Origin: Thermoanaerobacter sp049701115
Lineage (GTDB): Bacteria > Bacillota > Thermoanaerobacteria > Thermoanaerobacterales > Thermoanaerobacteraceae
NCBI RefSeq assembly: GCF_049701115.1
Contig: NZ_JBNATX010000001.1
Coordinates: 182,165-246,164 of the forward strand
Length of the DNA: 64,000 bases
Reading direction: 5' to 3'
Shown piece by piece: positions 34,190 to 43,150 of the stretch. The position numbers and the translations under genes are program-made. The notes under the pieces were generated by a model that saw only the letters and a list, made by a program, of their open reading frames with translations, had not been told where the DNA came from and did no database searches. The first letter of the stretch is position 1. Each line of letters begins with the position of its first letter.

Positions 34190-34948
34190 TTAGCCCCTTA
34201 TGAGTTTTAAATAGTAATTTAAAATCTCATATCCGTATAAGATTGAAATAAGCCATCCTAAAGATAGATAAGGTGCAAAAGGTATGTAGTCCTTTCTGCT
34301 CTTTATCTTAAAAAGTACAAGTAAAACACCTGCCAAAGCTCCCAACACAACACCCAGCAACAAATTTAAAAGCACAAGCTTCCATCCTATAAAAAAGCCT
34401 ATAAGAGCCATTAATTTTACATCTCCTCCCCCCATTTCCCCTCCTGAGAGAAAAGAGATGAGAAGGAGTATGCCCCCACCCAGTAAAAGCCCCAGAATGT
34501 AGTCTAAAAAGCCATAACTATACATGAGTAGTCTAAAAATTAAAGCACCTATAAATCCAGTTATTATTATGCTATTGGGTATGATTTTGTGTTCCGAATC
34601 TATAAAACTTGCTGAAATCAGCACAGAAGAAAGAAACATGTAAGAAAAAGCCTTTACATCCAGCCCAAATTTAGAGTAAATTATTACAAATGCAATTCCT
34701 GTAAGCAGCTCCACAACAGGGTATCTTATTGAAATTTTTTCTCCACAGTACCTGCATCTTCCTTTAAGTAAAATATAACTCAATATTGGTATTAAATCAA
34801 TACCATTTAATTCATGGCCACATCTGGGACAATGGGAAGGAGGGTATATTATGGACTCTTTTCTGGGAACTCTATATATGACCACATTTAAAAAACTTCC
34901 TATAACTGTGCCGAATAAAAATATGAGTATGTAAATTAGCATTTTCAT
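34190..34948 (-). CDS. pilD: Prepilin leader peptidase/N-methyltransferase
   Basis: This 252-residue polytopic membrane protein has an N-terminal zinc module with paired Cys (SHCPRCGHEL and GRCRYCGEKI). The aspartic peptidase motifs are SASFIDSEHKIIPN (first catalytic Asp) and GGEMGGGDVKLMALIG (GxGD type, second Asp). It cleaves class III signal peptides of the five prepilins encoded around it and methylates the new N-terminus. It lies between pilA and the minor pilins. Confidence 0.95.
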   Translation of the reverse strand: MKMLIYILIFLFGTVIGSFLNVVIYRVPRKESIIYPPSHCPRCGHELNGIDLIPILSYILLKGRCRYCGEKISIRYPVVELLTGIAFVIIYSKFGLDVKAFSYMFLSSVLISASFIDSEHKIIPNSIIITGFIGALIFRLLMYSYGFLDYILGLLLGGGILLLISFLSGGEMGGGDVKLMALIGFFIGWKLVLLNLLLGVVLGALAGVLLVLFKIKSRKDYIPFAPYLSLGWLISILYGYEILNYYLKLIRG

Positions 34949-34976
34949 GAAAACTTCCTCCTAAAAAATATTAAGG

Positions 34977-34996
34977 AGGGCACAAAAATGTGCCCT
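34977..34996 (-). other. Hairpin between pilA and pilD
   Basis: The stem 34977-34984 with 34989-34996 (AGGGCACA/TGTGCCCT) has a 4-base loop immediately after the pilA stop. The T-rich run on the minus strand comes only about 8 bases later, so termination is likely partial. It could boost pilA transcript level relative to pilD and the minor pilins. Confidence 0.6.
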
Positions 34997-35389
34997 TTAT
35001 TTGATTATTTCGTATGTAGCAGTAGCTAATACACTGCCCTCATCAATATATACTTCTACTTTATTGTTAGTAGTATCAAATTTAATTTTAAAAGAAGCAT
35101 TCTCTTTAGATTGCGGTTTATATTCATCAGCTAGATAACCTTCACTTTTCAGGGTTCCAACATCTAAACTTGTTGGTACACTTCCTTTATCCATTACATA
35201 TCTTGCAGCTGCTTCAGCTATAATTTGTGCTGAAGCTTTATCAGCTTTTTCTTTAGCAGAAGAGAGAGTTCCCGCAAATCTCGGCACAGCAATTGCTGCT
35301 AATATTCCTAATATTGCAATTACAACAATCAACTCAATTAGTGTAAAACCTCTTTCATCCTTATTGAGTGCCTTTACAAACCATTCCAT
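34997..35389 (-). CDS. pilA: Major type IV pilin
   Basis: This 130-residue prepilin carries the textbook signal KDERGFTLIELIVVIAILGI, with cleavage after Gly14, Phe1 and Glu5, and then LAAIAVPRFAGTLSSAKEKA. The compact C-terminal domain has no Cys pair, as in many Gram-positive major pilins. Position after pilC, its own downstream hairpin and its short pilin body mark it as the main fibre subunit. Confidence 0.93.
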   Translation of the reverse strand: MEWFVKALNKDERGFTLIELIVVIAILGILAAIAVPRFAGTLSSAKEKADKASAQIIAEAAARYVMDKGSVPTSLDVGTLKSEGYLADEYKPQSKENASFKIKFDTTNNKVEVYIDEGSVLATATYEIIK

Positions 35390-35419
35390 ACTCCTTTTTC
35401 ACCCCCTTTCCCCTTGAAT

Positions 35420-36631
35420 TTACCTTCCAATGAAATTGTATAACTCAAACAGTGGCATTATTATTGAGACGACTATGAAGCCTACCACTGTTGCAAGCAT
35501 TAGAATTATAATTGGCTCTAACAAAGTTGTCATCTGTGATACTGCTGTGTCAACTTCTCTGTCAAAAAAATTTGCCGTCTTCTCAAGTATTGTATCCAAA
35601 GCGCCAGAGCTTTCTCCAACACTTATCATCTGAATCACCATGGGAGGGAAAATTCCAATTCTTCTCAAGGGTTCAGATAAAGGTAGTCCCTTTTTCACAT
35701 CTTCCTGTGCCCTTTTTATGCCCTCTGCGACTACTGCATTGCCCACTACCTTCTCTACTACCTCCAGTGCTTTGACAAGCGGGATGCCCGCTCCAATCAA
35801 AGTCCCTAAAGTCCTTGCAAACCTTGATGTTATTATCTTTCTATTAAGTACTCCAAAAATAGGCATTTCAAGAAGCATTCTGTCAAAAATTCGCCTTCCC
35901 TGAGAAGTCTTTGAAAATCTATATAGGACATAAGTTAAAATGAAGATAAATCCTATGTAAACATACCAATAGTTGGATATTGAACTAGCAATTAAGAGCA
36001 AAATTCTCGTAGGGAGAGGTAGCTCGACTCCTGCATTCTCAAACATCGCTATAAATATTGGAAGCACATTTGTCAATAAAAACACTACGACAAAAACTGC
36101 CACAATGCTCACAATTGCGGGATATGTCAGTGCCGATTTTACTTTCTGATTGAGGTCATTTTCCTTTTCATAGTGGTCTGCCATCTCATTCATTATCCTG
36201 TCAAGAGTACCACTGACTTCTCCCGCCTCCACCATGTTATACAAAAGCATTGGAAAGACGTCTTCTCTCTTCCTCATAGCATCAGAAAGGGTACGTCCTT
36301 TCTGCACTTCTTCGTACACTTCTGATAAAGCCGTTTTGAGCTTTTTATTACTAACCTGTTCTTTCACTGTCGAAAGAGAAGTCAGAATAGGAATTCCTGC
36401 ATTTATCAAAGTAGCAAACTGGCGGCAAAAAACTGCAATGTCTTTGACTTTCACCCTTCTAAAAGAGCTAAAATCCAGGATGTCTTTTTTCACTACTTCT
36501 TCTTTTATGTCGATTATGTAATAATTTCTCCCCTTCAATATGTCTATGCACTGGGACTTTGAATCTACCTCCAGAGTCCCTGTAATTAAGTTGCCCCCCA
36601 TGTCCCTTGCTTTGTAAAAGTACAAAGGCAT
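35420..36631 (-). CDS. pilC: Type IV pilus inner-membrane platform protein PilC
   Basis: This 403-residue GspF/PilC protein has two repeated GspF domains: FCRQFATLINAGIPILTSLS near residue 65 and FARTLGTLIGAGIPLVKALE near residue 270. Three membrane segments are present (about 167-190, 220-240, 375-395). It is the membrane platform on which the PilB and PilT motors act. It follows pilT by 10 bases. Confidence 0.96.
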   Translation of the reverse strand: MPLYFYKARDMGGNLITGTLEVDSKSQCIDILKGRNYYIIDIKEEVVKKDILDFSSFRRVKVKDIAVFCRQFATLINAGIPILTSLSTVKEQVSNKKLKTALSEVYEEVQKGRTLSDAMRKREDVFPMLLYNMVEAGEVSGTLDRIMNEMADHYEKENDLNQKVKSALTYPAIVSIVAVFVVVFLLTNVLPIFIAMFENAGVELPLPTRILLLIASSISNYWYVYIGFIFILTYVLYRFSKTSQGRRIFDRMLLEMPIFGVLNRKIITSRFARTLGTLIGAGIPLVKALEVVEKVVGNAVVAEGIKRAQEDVKKGLPLSEPLRRIGIFPPMVIQMISVGESSGALDTILEKTANFFDREVDTAVSQMTTLLEPIIILMLATVVGFIVVSIIMPLFELYNFIGR

Positions 36632-36641
36632 AAAATCACCC

Positions 36642-37700
36642 CTATATCATGCGTGAAAAGCTCTCCTGGTCAACGCAGTAAGTTAAGGCGTCTTCCAAAG
36701 AGATAACCCCTGATTTTAAAAGGTGCAAAATGGACATGTCCATAGTAATCATTCCAAATTTACTACCTGTTTGAACTGCCGACTGTATTTGGTAAGTCTT
36801 CCCTTCCCTTATGAGATTTCTTATAGCAGGGGTTGCAATCATAACTTCCGTGGCAACAACTCTTCCGCTTCCATCTTTTTTAGGAATAAGCTGCTGAGAT
36901 ATAATCCCTTCTAATACGTTGGAAAGCTGTATCCTTATTTGCTGTTGCTGATGAGGTGGAAACACATCAATAATCCTATCAATCGTCTTTACAGCTCCTA
37001 TCGTGTGAAGAGTGGAAAGAACAAGATGGCCTGTCTCGGCAGCAGTTATTGCGATCTGTATAGTCTCCAAATCCCTCATCTCACCGACAAGTATCACATC
37101 CGGGTCTTCTCTTAATGCAGCCCTTAAAGCCGATGCAAAGGATGTAGCATCGTGCCCAATTTCTCTTTGATTTACTATACTTTTATTGTGCTTGTGCAAA
37201 TACTCTATGGGGTCTTCCAATGTAAGAATGTGACAAGTCCTTTTAGAATTTATCCAGTCCACCATAGCCGCCAGTGTGGTGGACTTTCCACTTCCTGTAG
37301 GTCCTGTAACAAGTATCAATCCCCTTGTTTTCAAAGCCAAATCTTTAAGTATGAGTGGAAGTCCCAGCTCCTCTATAGTAGGTATTCTCAAGGCAACAGA
37401 CCTGATGGCAAGGCTATAACTTCCTCTCTGCTTGTACACATTTATTCTAAACCTTCCCAAACCTGTCACAGAATAGGAAAGGTCAATGTCGCCATTTTCC
37501 TCCAGCTTTTTTAGCTGCTCGCTTGTAAGCAGGTCTTTCACTATCTCCTCTGTATCTTTAGGTGTAAAAGGCTCCCCTTCCAATTTCTGGAGAGAACCGT
37601 TAATTCTTACAACAGGCGGAACTCCCACTGTGATATGCAAATCTGAAGCTTTTTTCTCCACAACCAATTTCAAAAGTTCAATAGTCTCCATCATCATCAT
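36642..37700 (-). CDS. pilT: Pilus retraction ATPase PilT
   Basis: This 352-residue protein has Walker A GPTGSGKSTTLAAMVDW, an Asp box EDPIEYLH, Walker B ILVGEMRD and the His box TGHLVLSTLHTIGAVKTIDRI in pieces. The N-terminal domain reads KASDLHITVGVPPVVRINGS. PilT powers pilus retraction needed for twitching and DNA uptake. The start is one of four consecutive ATG codons overlapping the pilB stop; the exact one is open. Confidence 0.96.
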   Translation of the reverse strand: MMMMETIELLKLVVEKKASDLHITVGVPPVVRINGSLQKLEGEPFTPKDTEEIVKDLLTSEQLKKLEENGDIDLSYSVTGLGRFRINVYKQRGSYSLAIRSVALRIPTIEELGLPLILKDLALKTRGLILVTGPTGSGKSTTLAAMVDWINSKRTCHILTLEDPIEYLHKHNKSIVNQREIGHDATSFASALRAALREDPDVILVGEMRDLETIQIAITAAETGHLVLSTLHTIGAVKTIDRIIDVFPPHQQQQIRIQLSNVLEGIISQQLIPKKDGSGRVVATEVMIATPAIRNLIREGKTYQIQSAVQTGSKFGMITMDMSILHLLKSGVISLEDALTYCVDQESFSRMI

Positions 37701-39367
37701 TCCTCATAAGTTAGTCTCACCATCTCTTCGATAGTAGTTTTGCCCTGTAAAATAAGTTTTTTCGCGCTTTCTCTCAAAGTCTTCATGCCATTTTTTATAG
37801 CTTTTTCTTCAATCACATCTGAGGAAACCTTTGCATTTATGAGTTCTCTTATGTCAGAAGTCACGGGCATTATCTCGTATATAGGGATACGCCCCCTGTA
37901 GCCTGTTCTATTGCAGACAGGACAGCCTTTGCCCTTGAAAAGTGTGACCTCTTCATCTTCCGGAATCCCCAAAATCTCCTTTTCTTCCTTTGAAGCCTTA
38001 TAGGGAACCTTGCAATTGTCGCACACCTTTCTAGCAAGCCTTTGAGCTATTACTCCCACTACAGAAGAAGCCACCAAATAAGGCTCAATCCCCATATCTA
38101 TCAGTCTCGTTATCGCACCTGCAGCGTTATTGGTGTGAAGCGTCGAAAGCACCAGATGGCCTGTTATCGCTGCTCTTATGGCGATTTCAGCTGTCTCTGT
38201 ATCTCTTATCTCCCCAATCATTATTATATCAGGATCCTGCCTTAAGATAGACTTTAGTGCAGTAGCAAATGTAAGCCCTGCTTTTTCATTCACCTGCACT
38301 TGATTTATGCCCTCCAGCGAATATTCAACAGGATCTTCTACTGTTATTATGTTCACATTGGGCTTATTGAGCTCTCTTAGCATTGCATAAAGAGTAGTAG
38401 TTTTACCACTTCCCGTAGGACCTGTTAAAAGCACGATTCCATTGGGTCTTTTTATCAGTTTATCAAAAAGAGGCAAATCCTCCTCATCAAATCCAAGTTG
38501 TTCTTTTGTCATCACAAAGTTTTCCTTGTCAAGAAGCCTTAAAACTATCTTTTCGCCAAACACAGTAGGAAGGGAAGAAACCCTTACATCTACGGTTCTG
38601 CCTGACACTGTGAAATCAAATCTTCCGTCTTGTGGAAGCCTTCTTTCGGCGATATTCATATTGGCCATTATCTTTATTCTAGTCACAACAGGAGCATGCG
38701 TGCTTTTTATAGTCCTCATGGCTTCTGTAAGTTGCCCATCTACTCTGAAGCGAATCCTTAAGTCCTTTTCTGTCGGCTCAATGTGTATATCTGAGGCCCT
38801 GCTTTTCACAGCCTGCTCAATTATAGAATTGACAAATCGCACAGCAGGAGCATTTTGGATTTCTTCCAGCACTTCTTGAGGTAGGCTTTCCTCTTCTTTA
38901 AATTCCTTTTTAAATTCCTGAGCTGCTTTTTCTGCCTGTTCTTTGCCATAGATTCTATCTATAGCTTTTAGAATGCTGCTTTCAGATGCAATCAAAGGTT
39001 TTACATTTTGTTTAGTTATAATTCTCACATCGTCCAAGGCAAAAATATTGAGGGGGTCTGCCATTGCTACATAAAGGCCGTCTTCGGCTTTTTTAACAGG
39101 AATGAGTATATGCCTTTTGGCCACAGATTCAGGAACAAGCTTTGCAACCTCAGGGTCAATGTAGTATTTATGAAGGTCCACATGGGGTATTCCGAGCTGA
39201 AATTCAAGAGCTTCTAATATCTGATTTTCTGTCACATACCCGAGCTTTGTAAGGACTTTCCCCAATTTTTCCCCTGTTTTGCTCTGCACTTCCATGGCAT
39301 GTTTCAGTTGTTGTTCCGTGATAAGCCCCACTTCCACTAGAAGTTCCCCGAGTTTTTTCTTGGCCAT
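37697..39367 (-). CDS. pilB: Pilus extension ATPase PilB (GspE family)
   Basis: This 556-residue protein has an N-terminal MshEN domain (residues 1-150, including GEKLGKVLTKLGYVTENQI), a GspE N2-type RASDIHIEPTEKDLRIRFRVDG region, Walker A GPTGSGKTTTLYAML, Walker B IIMIGEIRD, and a zinc site CDNCKVPY...CPVCNRTGYRGR. It drives pilus polymerisation. MshEN domains can bind cyclic-di-GMP, so second-messenger control is possible. It is first of the pilus genes, 18 bases after aroE. Confidence 0.96.
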   Translation of the reverse strand: MAKKKLGELLVEVGLITEQQLKHAMEVQSKTGEKLGKVLTKLGYVTENQILEALEFQLGIPHVDLHKYYIDPEVAKLVPESVAKRHILIPVKKAEDGLYVAMADPLNIFALDDVRIITKQNVKPLIASESSILKAIDRIYGKEQAEKAAQEFKKEFKEEESLPQEVLEEIQNAPAVRFVNSIIEQAVKSRASDIHIEPTEKDLRIRFRVDGQLTEAMRTIKSTHAPVVTRIKIMANMNIAERRLPQDGRFDFTVSGRTVDVRVSSLPTVFGEKIVLRLLDKENFVMTKEQLGFDEEDLPLFDKLIKRPNGIVLLTGPTGSGKTTTLYAMLRELNKPNVNIITVEDPVEYSLEGINQVQVNEKAGLTFATALKSILRQDPDIIMIGEIRDTETAEIAIRAAITGHLVLSTLHTNNAAGAITRLIDMGIEPYLVASSVVGVIAQRLARKVCDNCKVPYKASKEEKEILGIPEDEEVTLFKGKGCPVCNRTGYRGRIPIYEIMPVTSDIRELINAKVSSDVIEEKAIKNGMKTLRESAKKLILQGKTTIEEMVRLTYEE

Positions 39368-39385
39368 AAAAATAACCTCTTCCCT

Positions 39386-40228
39386 CTACATTTCTCCCCT
39401 TATTTTCTCATACACAAAGTCTTTGTCAAAAAACTCTCCTGTCCAGAGGTAGAAGGCATAGTTAGCCTGATTCACAAGCATTGAGAGGCCATTTGCACTT
39501 TTTACACCGTTTTTTCTTGCGTACTTTAAAAAAAGCGTCTCAGAGGGATTGTATATTAAATCATACACAAAATTAGCCTTTGCCACTACCGCCTCAGAGA
39601 CTGGAGAGTTATTCACTTCAGGGTGCATACCCACAGAAGTTGTGTTTATGAGAATATCAATTTCGTTAAATTTTTCTACTTCTTCTATACTGCAGTAATC
39701 GCATTTCACCTTAAATTCTTCCCTTATGTATTCTGCCAGCGCTTTCGCTTTATTTAAAGTCCTATTGGCTATTACAATTGATTCTACTCCTTCCCTTGCA
39801 AGGGCAAAACATATAGCTTTTGATGCTCCTCCTGCTCCCAGTACAAAGGCTTTTCTTCCTCTCACATCCTCTTTCAACTCTTTTAAGGAATCTATAAATC
39901 CCTGTACGTCTGTATTGTAGCCTTTTAAAATCCCATTTTCATTGACAACTGTATTCACAGCTCCAATTTTTTCTGCCTCTTCCGTTACAAAATCCAAATA
40001 ATTCATTACGCTCTCTTTATGAGGGACAGTCACATTAAATCCTTTTATACCTAAAGCTTTTAGTCCTTTTACAGCATTTTCTAATAACTCAGGGGCTACA
40101 TCAAAAACCACGTACACTCCATTGAAATTGAGCTTTTCAAAGGAGGAGTTGTGTATCAAAGGAGAAAGGCTATGTCTTACTGGATGCCCAATTAGTCCAA
40201 AAATCGCTGTGGTGCTATCAATTTTCAT
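39386..40228 (-). CDS. aroE: Shikimate dehydrogenase
   Basis: The protein is 280 residues from the ATG at 40228, which has AAGGA nine bases upstream; a TTG lies three codons earlier. The substrate-binding site is GLIGHPVRHSLSPLIHN, the catalytic Lys is in NVTVPHKESVM, and the NADP-binding loop is VLGAGGASKAI with ANRTLNKA. It reduces 3-dehydroshikimate. It overlaps yqeG by 11 bases and is the second gene of the long run. Confidence 0.96.
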   Translation of the reverse strand: MKIDSTTAIFGLIGHPVRHSLSPLIHNSSFEKLNFNGVYVVFDVAPELLENAVKGLKALGIKGFNVTVPHKESVMNYLDFVTEEAEKIGAVNTVVNENGILKGYNTDVQGFIDSLKELKEDVRGRKAFVLGAGGASKAICFALAREGVESIVIANRTLNKAKALAEYIREEFKVKCDYCSIEEVEKFNEIDILINTTSVGMHPEVNNSPVSEAVVAKANFVYDLIYNPSETLFLKYARKNGVKSANGLSMLVNQANYAFYLWTGEFFDKDFVYEKIRGEM

Positions 40229-40718
40229 ATTCCTCAATCCTTTTCAAAATGATTCTTTCCGCCCTTCTCACGATTTTTGTCCAGGCAAGCTCATCATCAG
40301 ACAAAGGCTTTACTAAAATAGTAAAAAGCCCTACTCTTTTCCCACCTAAAATATCTGTGAATATCTGGTCTCCAATAATAGCCGTCTCGTGGGGCTTTGC
40401 GTCCAAAAGCTTTAAAGCCTTTTTAAAAGCACCTTTTCTCGGTTTGATTGCCCAGGCAATACCTGGTATACCAGTTTTTTCTTTAAGTTGATTAACCCTT
40501 TTTCTCGTATTATTTGAAACCAGACAGATTTTAAAACCTTCCTTCTTTGCTATTTCCAGCCATTCAACAGTGTATTTATCAAGAAATTTTTCTTTTTTGG
40601 GCAAAAGGGTGTTGTCTATATCCAATATAAGGCTTGTAATGCCTTTATTTTTCAAAAAATTCAAGTCGATTTTATGTACACTTTCTACAATCATGTCAGG
40701 AATTAGTTTTTTGTACAT
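40218..40718 (-). CDS. yqeG: YqeG family HAD phosphatase
   Basis: This 166-residue protein has HAD motif I SLILDIDNTLLPKKEKF, motif II VSNNTRKRV, and motif IV AIIGDQIFTDILGGKRVGL. In B. subtilis yqeG sits beside aroE, as here, and related enzymes dephosphorylate phosphatidylglycerol phosphate or other small phosphates. The substrate is not decided by sequence. It is the first gene after the sigK terminator and has a good promoter. Confidence 0.92.
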   Translation of the reverse strand: MYKKLIPDMIVESVHKIDLNFLKNKGITSLILDIDNTLLPKKEKFLDKYTVEWLEIAKKEGFKICLVSNNTRKRVNQLKEKTGIPGIAWAIKPRKGAFKKALKLLDAKPHETAIIGDQIFTDILGGKRVGLFTILVKPLSDDELAWTKIVRRAERIILKRIEEYEN

Positions 40719-40740
40719 AAGCCCACCTCATTTAGTTAAA

Positions 40741-40770
40741 ATTATATACTACAAAAAAATAGACTGTCAA
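40741..40770 (-). promoter_or_regulatory. Sigma-A promoter of the yqeG-aroE-pil transcript
   Basis: A perfect TTGACA (40765-40770) and TATAAT (40741-40746), separated by 18 bases, lie before yqeG on the minus strand. The -35 overlaps the 3' arm of the sigK terminator. Confidence 0.75.
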
Positions 40771-40779
40771 TAAGACAGT
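40753..40779 (-). terminator. Intrinsic terminator of sigK
   Basis: The stem 40774-40779 with 40763-40768 (ACTGTC/GACAGT) has a 5-base loop and then a run of seven T on the minus strand. It begins right after the sigK stop. Confidence 0.75.
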
Positions 40780-41475
40780 TCACATTGAAAGCTCTTTATA
40801 AAGTTTAGTCAGCGCTTTCTTCTCAATCCTTGAGACATAAGAACGAGAAATCCCAAGCATTTTTGCAATTTCCCTCTGGGTCCTTACCTTACCATTGTAA
40901 AGTCCGTACCTCATCTCTATTATAATGCGCTCTCTGTTTTTCAAAACGCTATTTAATTTATTGTAAAGCTTTTTAATCTGTATCTTTTTTTCCACCTGAT
41001 CAGATATTTCATCCTCTTCTGTTCCAAGTACATCCATAAGTGAAATCTCATTGCCTTCCTTATCTACCCCTATTGGGTCTTGAAGAAAAACCTCTCCCCT
41101 CATCTTCTTTTCGGCCCTTATAGACATGAGAATTTCATTTTCTATACACTTGGCAGCATATGTGGCAAGGTGAGTACCCTTTTCAAAGTCGTAAGTATCT
41201 ATGGCCTTAATTAGTCCGATTGTCCCTATAGAGATAAGGTCATCTAAATCTCTCCCCGTCCCACTGTACTTTTTCACTACATGTGCCACAAGCCTCAAAT
41301 TTCTTTCAATCAGCACGTTTCTTGCCTCTTCATCTCCGTTCTTATAGGCTTCCAAATATTTTTTTTCTTCTTCTGGAGTCAGAGGATTAGGAAAGGAATT
41401 TGTATTGCTTAAGTAACCCAAATTTATTATCTCTCTTACAACTGCCCCTAAAAGTGCAGCAACGACTTCCCACAT
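40780..41475 (-). CDS. sigK: Mother-cell sporulation sigma factor SigK, uninterrupted
   Basis: The protein is 231 residues from the ATG at 41475, with AGAGG eight bases upstream; a GTG lies three codons earlier. An N-terminal hydrophobic pro-sequence (about 20 residues, MWEVVAALLGAVVREIINLG) precedes region 2 (RNLRLVAHVVKKYSGTGRDLDDLISIGTIGLIKAID in pieces). Region 4 has TQREIAKMLGISRSYVSRIEKKAL. The pro-sequence is removed by the SpoIVB-triggered protease. The gene is intact, with no skin-type element. It follows the class B PBP gene and ends with a terminator. Confidence 0.95.
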   Translation of the reverse strand: MWEVVAALLGAVVREIINLGYLSNTNSFPNPLTPEEEKKYLEAYKNGDEEARNVLIERNLRLVAHVVKKYSGTGRDLDDLISIGTIGLIKAIDTYDFEKGTHLATYAAKCIENEILMSIRAEKKMRGEVFLQDPIGVDKEGNEISLMDVLGTEEDEISDQVEKKIQIKKLYNKLNSVLKNRERIIIEMRYGLYNGKVRTQREIAKMLGISRSYVSRIEKKALTKLYKELSM

Positions 41476-41509
41476 GGCCGCCACCTCTTTTTTTATAAAT
41501 TACACATTT

Positions 41510-41539
41510 TATTATATGGTTTTGCCTGAAAAAGGTGCC
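41510..41539 (-). promoter_or_regulatory. Candidate sigma-E/sigma-K type promoter of sigK
   Basis: On the minus strand CATATAATA (41510-41518) resembles the mother-cell -10 CATAnnnTA. GGCACC (41534-41539), 15 bases upstream, supplies the AC expected by sigma-K. Spacing is one or two short of consensus. It lies between the PBP stop and sigK. Confidence 0.38.
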
Positions 41540-41545
41540 TGTACA

Positions 41546-43144
41546 TCAGTATTTAATTATTTCCTCGGCTATTTCTTTAAAAATAGGGGCAGCCTTTACT
41601 CCTCCTGTATCTCCGTTTTTAACAAATACAGCAATAGAATACTTTGGATTTTCATAAGGCACAAAGCCCACAAACCAAGCATGATATATATTTAATTCTT
41701 TGTTGACCTCTGCAGAACCTGTTTTCCCAGCACTTTTGCAAAAAGTCTCTGCTCTTTTCCCTGTCCCTTCCGGGTCAACCACCACTTGCCTCATCATATA
41801 CCTCAAAATTTGAGCCGTATCGCTTTTCAAAACCCTATAGGGTTCACGGGGTAAAAATCTCTTGATTTCTTTTCCATCGTCATCTACTATTGCCTCCACG
41901 AGTCGGGGAATGTTTCTTACACCCCCATTTGCAATAGTAGCTACTATATCGGCAGCCTGAAGCGGAGTCATAAGTACCTCTCCCTGACCTATCGAAAGAT
42001 TTCCAATGCCAGCACCGTACGTGTCAGAAAGCTTTGGAAGCCTTCCTACATGTTCGGGTATTGGAAGTCCATCATCTTTTTCTATACCAAACTTTCTTGC
42101 CATCTCCAAAATAGCATTTGCACCTGTTATCTCACCTATCCTTATGAAAGTTGTATTGCAGGACACAGCAAAACCTTTGACTATGTTTATAAAGCCATGA
42201 CTCTCTCCTCTAAAATCGTGAAAAATAACTCCATTTATATCATAGCTTCCACTGCAGTAAAAGGTATCTTCTAAGCTGACTTTCCCAGATTCTAAAGCTG
42301 CTGCAGCAACTATGATTTTAAAAATAGATCCAGGAGGATAGCCAGATACGGCTTTATTTATAAACTCTTCATTAGTGCTTTCCAGATAATCTTCTATCCT
42401 GTTCTGATCAAAATTGGGTCTACTAGCCATTGCCAGTATATCACCTGTCGTCACTTCTAACACAACTGCCGCTCCTTCTATACCATGCCTATCAAGTACG
42501 TCTTCTACTACTTTCTGTATATGGTAGTCAAGGGTAGTCTTTATGCCAAAAACTTTCTCTTGAGCAGTTTGTATTTTCACTCCCAACCCTTTTATATAAT
42601 CACTTCTGCTGCCATCAGTAAAAACCGCGATGCTGTCGCTGGCATCCGTAGTCAAAACTTTATCGAAAGTCTCCTCAAGCCCCATTTTTTTATCTCCAAT
42701 GTATCCTATGACATGTCTTGCGAGAGAATTTGAAGAATATCTTTGAGGAAGTTCAAGTGTAAAAATCCCTACAGGCAGGTTCAAATTTAAATCCTTTTTA
42801 ACCTCATATTTAAGGTAATCTTTATTTTTTTTAAAATCTTCTTTAATTTTTTCTAGAGGAAGTTCTGTAATTTTGCTGATAATCTCTATGGCTTTCCCTT
42901 TATCCTCCATCATCTTTGGTATGGCAAATACATATCTCCTGTAGTCCCTATCTGTAAAGGGAATCATGTGTCTATCGTAGATTTCTCCTCTTCTATTCAA
43001 TAATTTGAAACTCTTAATCCTTTGCTCCATAGCTTTTGAAGAGTAAAAGTTGTAATTTATAATCTGTATATAAAAAAGTCTCGCAACCAATGCAAAAATC
43101 AGAAAAGCCATAACCGCTCGCAGAAACACTATCCTTTTCCCCAT
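41546..43144 (-). CDS. Class B penicillin-binding protein, PbpI-like transpeptidase
   Basis: This 532-residue protein has an N-terminal membrane anchor (VFLRAVMAFLIFALVARLFYI), a dimerisation region with RRGEIYDRHMIPFTDRDYRR, and a transpeptidase domain with SxxK in GYPPGSIFKII, SxN in AVSCNTTF, and KTG in GKTGSAEV. It cross-links peptidoglycan at division or the spore septum. B. subtilis places the sigma-E-dependent PBP gene pbpI close to the same yrr genes; this supports a sporulation role. A stem-loop covers its Shine-Dalgarno. Confidence 0.9.
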   Translation of the reverse strand: MGKRIVFLRAVMAFLIFALVARLFYIQIINYNFYSSKAMEQRIKSFKLLNRRGEIYDRHMIPFTDRDYRRYVFAIPKMMEDKGKAIEIISKITELPLEKIKEDFKKNKDYLKYEVKKDLNLNLPVGIFTLELPQRYSSNSLARHVIGYIGDKKMGLEETFDKVLTTDASDSIAVFTDGSRSDYIKGLGVKIQTAQEKVFGIKTTLDYHIQKVVEDVLDRHGIEGAAVVLEVTTGDILAMASRPNFDQNRIEDYLESTNEEFINKAVSGYPPGSIFKIIVAAAALESGKVSLEDTFYCSGSYDINGVIFHDFRGESHGFINIVKGFAVSCNTTFIRIGEITGANAILEMARKFGIEKDDGLPIPEHVGRLPKLSDTYGAGIGNLSIGQGEVLMTPLQAADIVATIANGGVRNIPRLVEAIVDDDGKEIKRFLPREPYRVLKSDTAQILRYMMRQVVVDPEGTGKRAETFCKSAGKTGSAEVNKELNIYHAWFVGFVPYENPKYSIAVFVKNGDTGGVKAAPIFKEIAEEIIKY

Positions 43145-43150
43145 AAAAAT

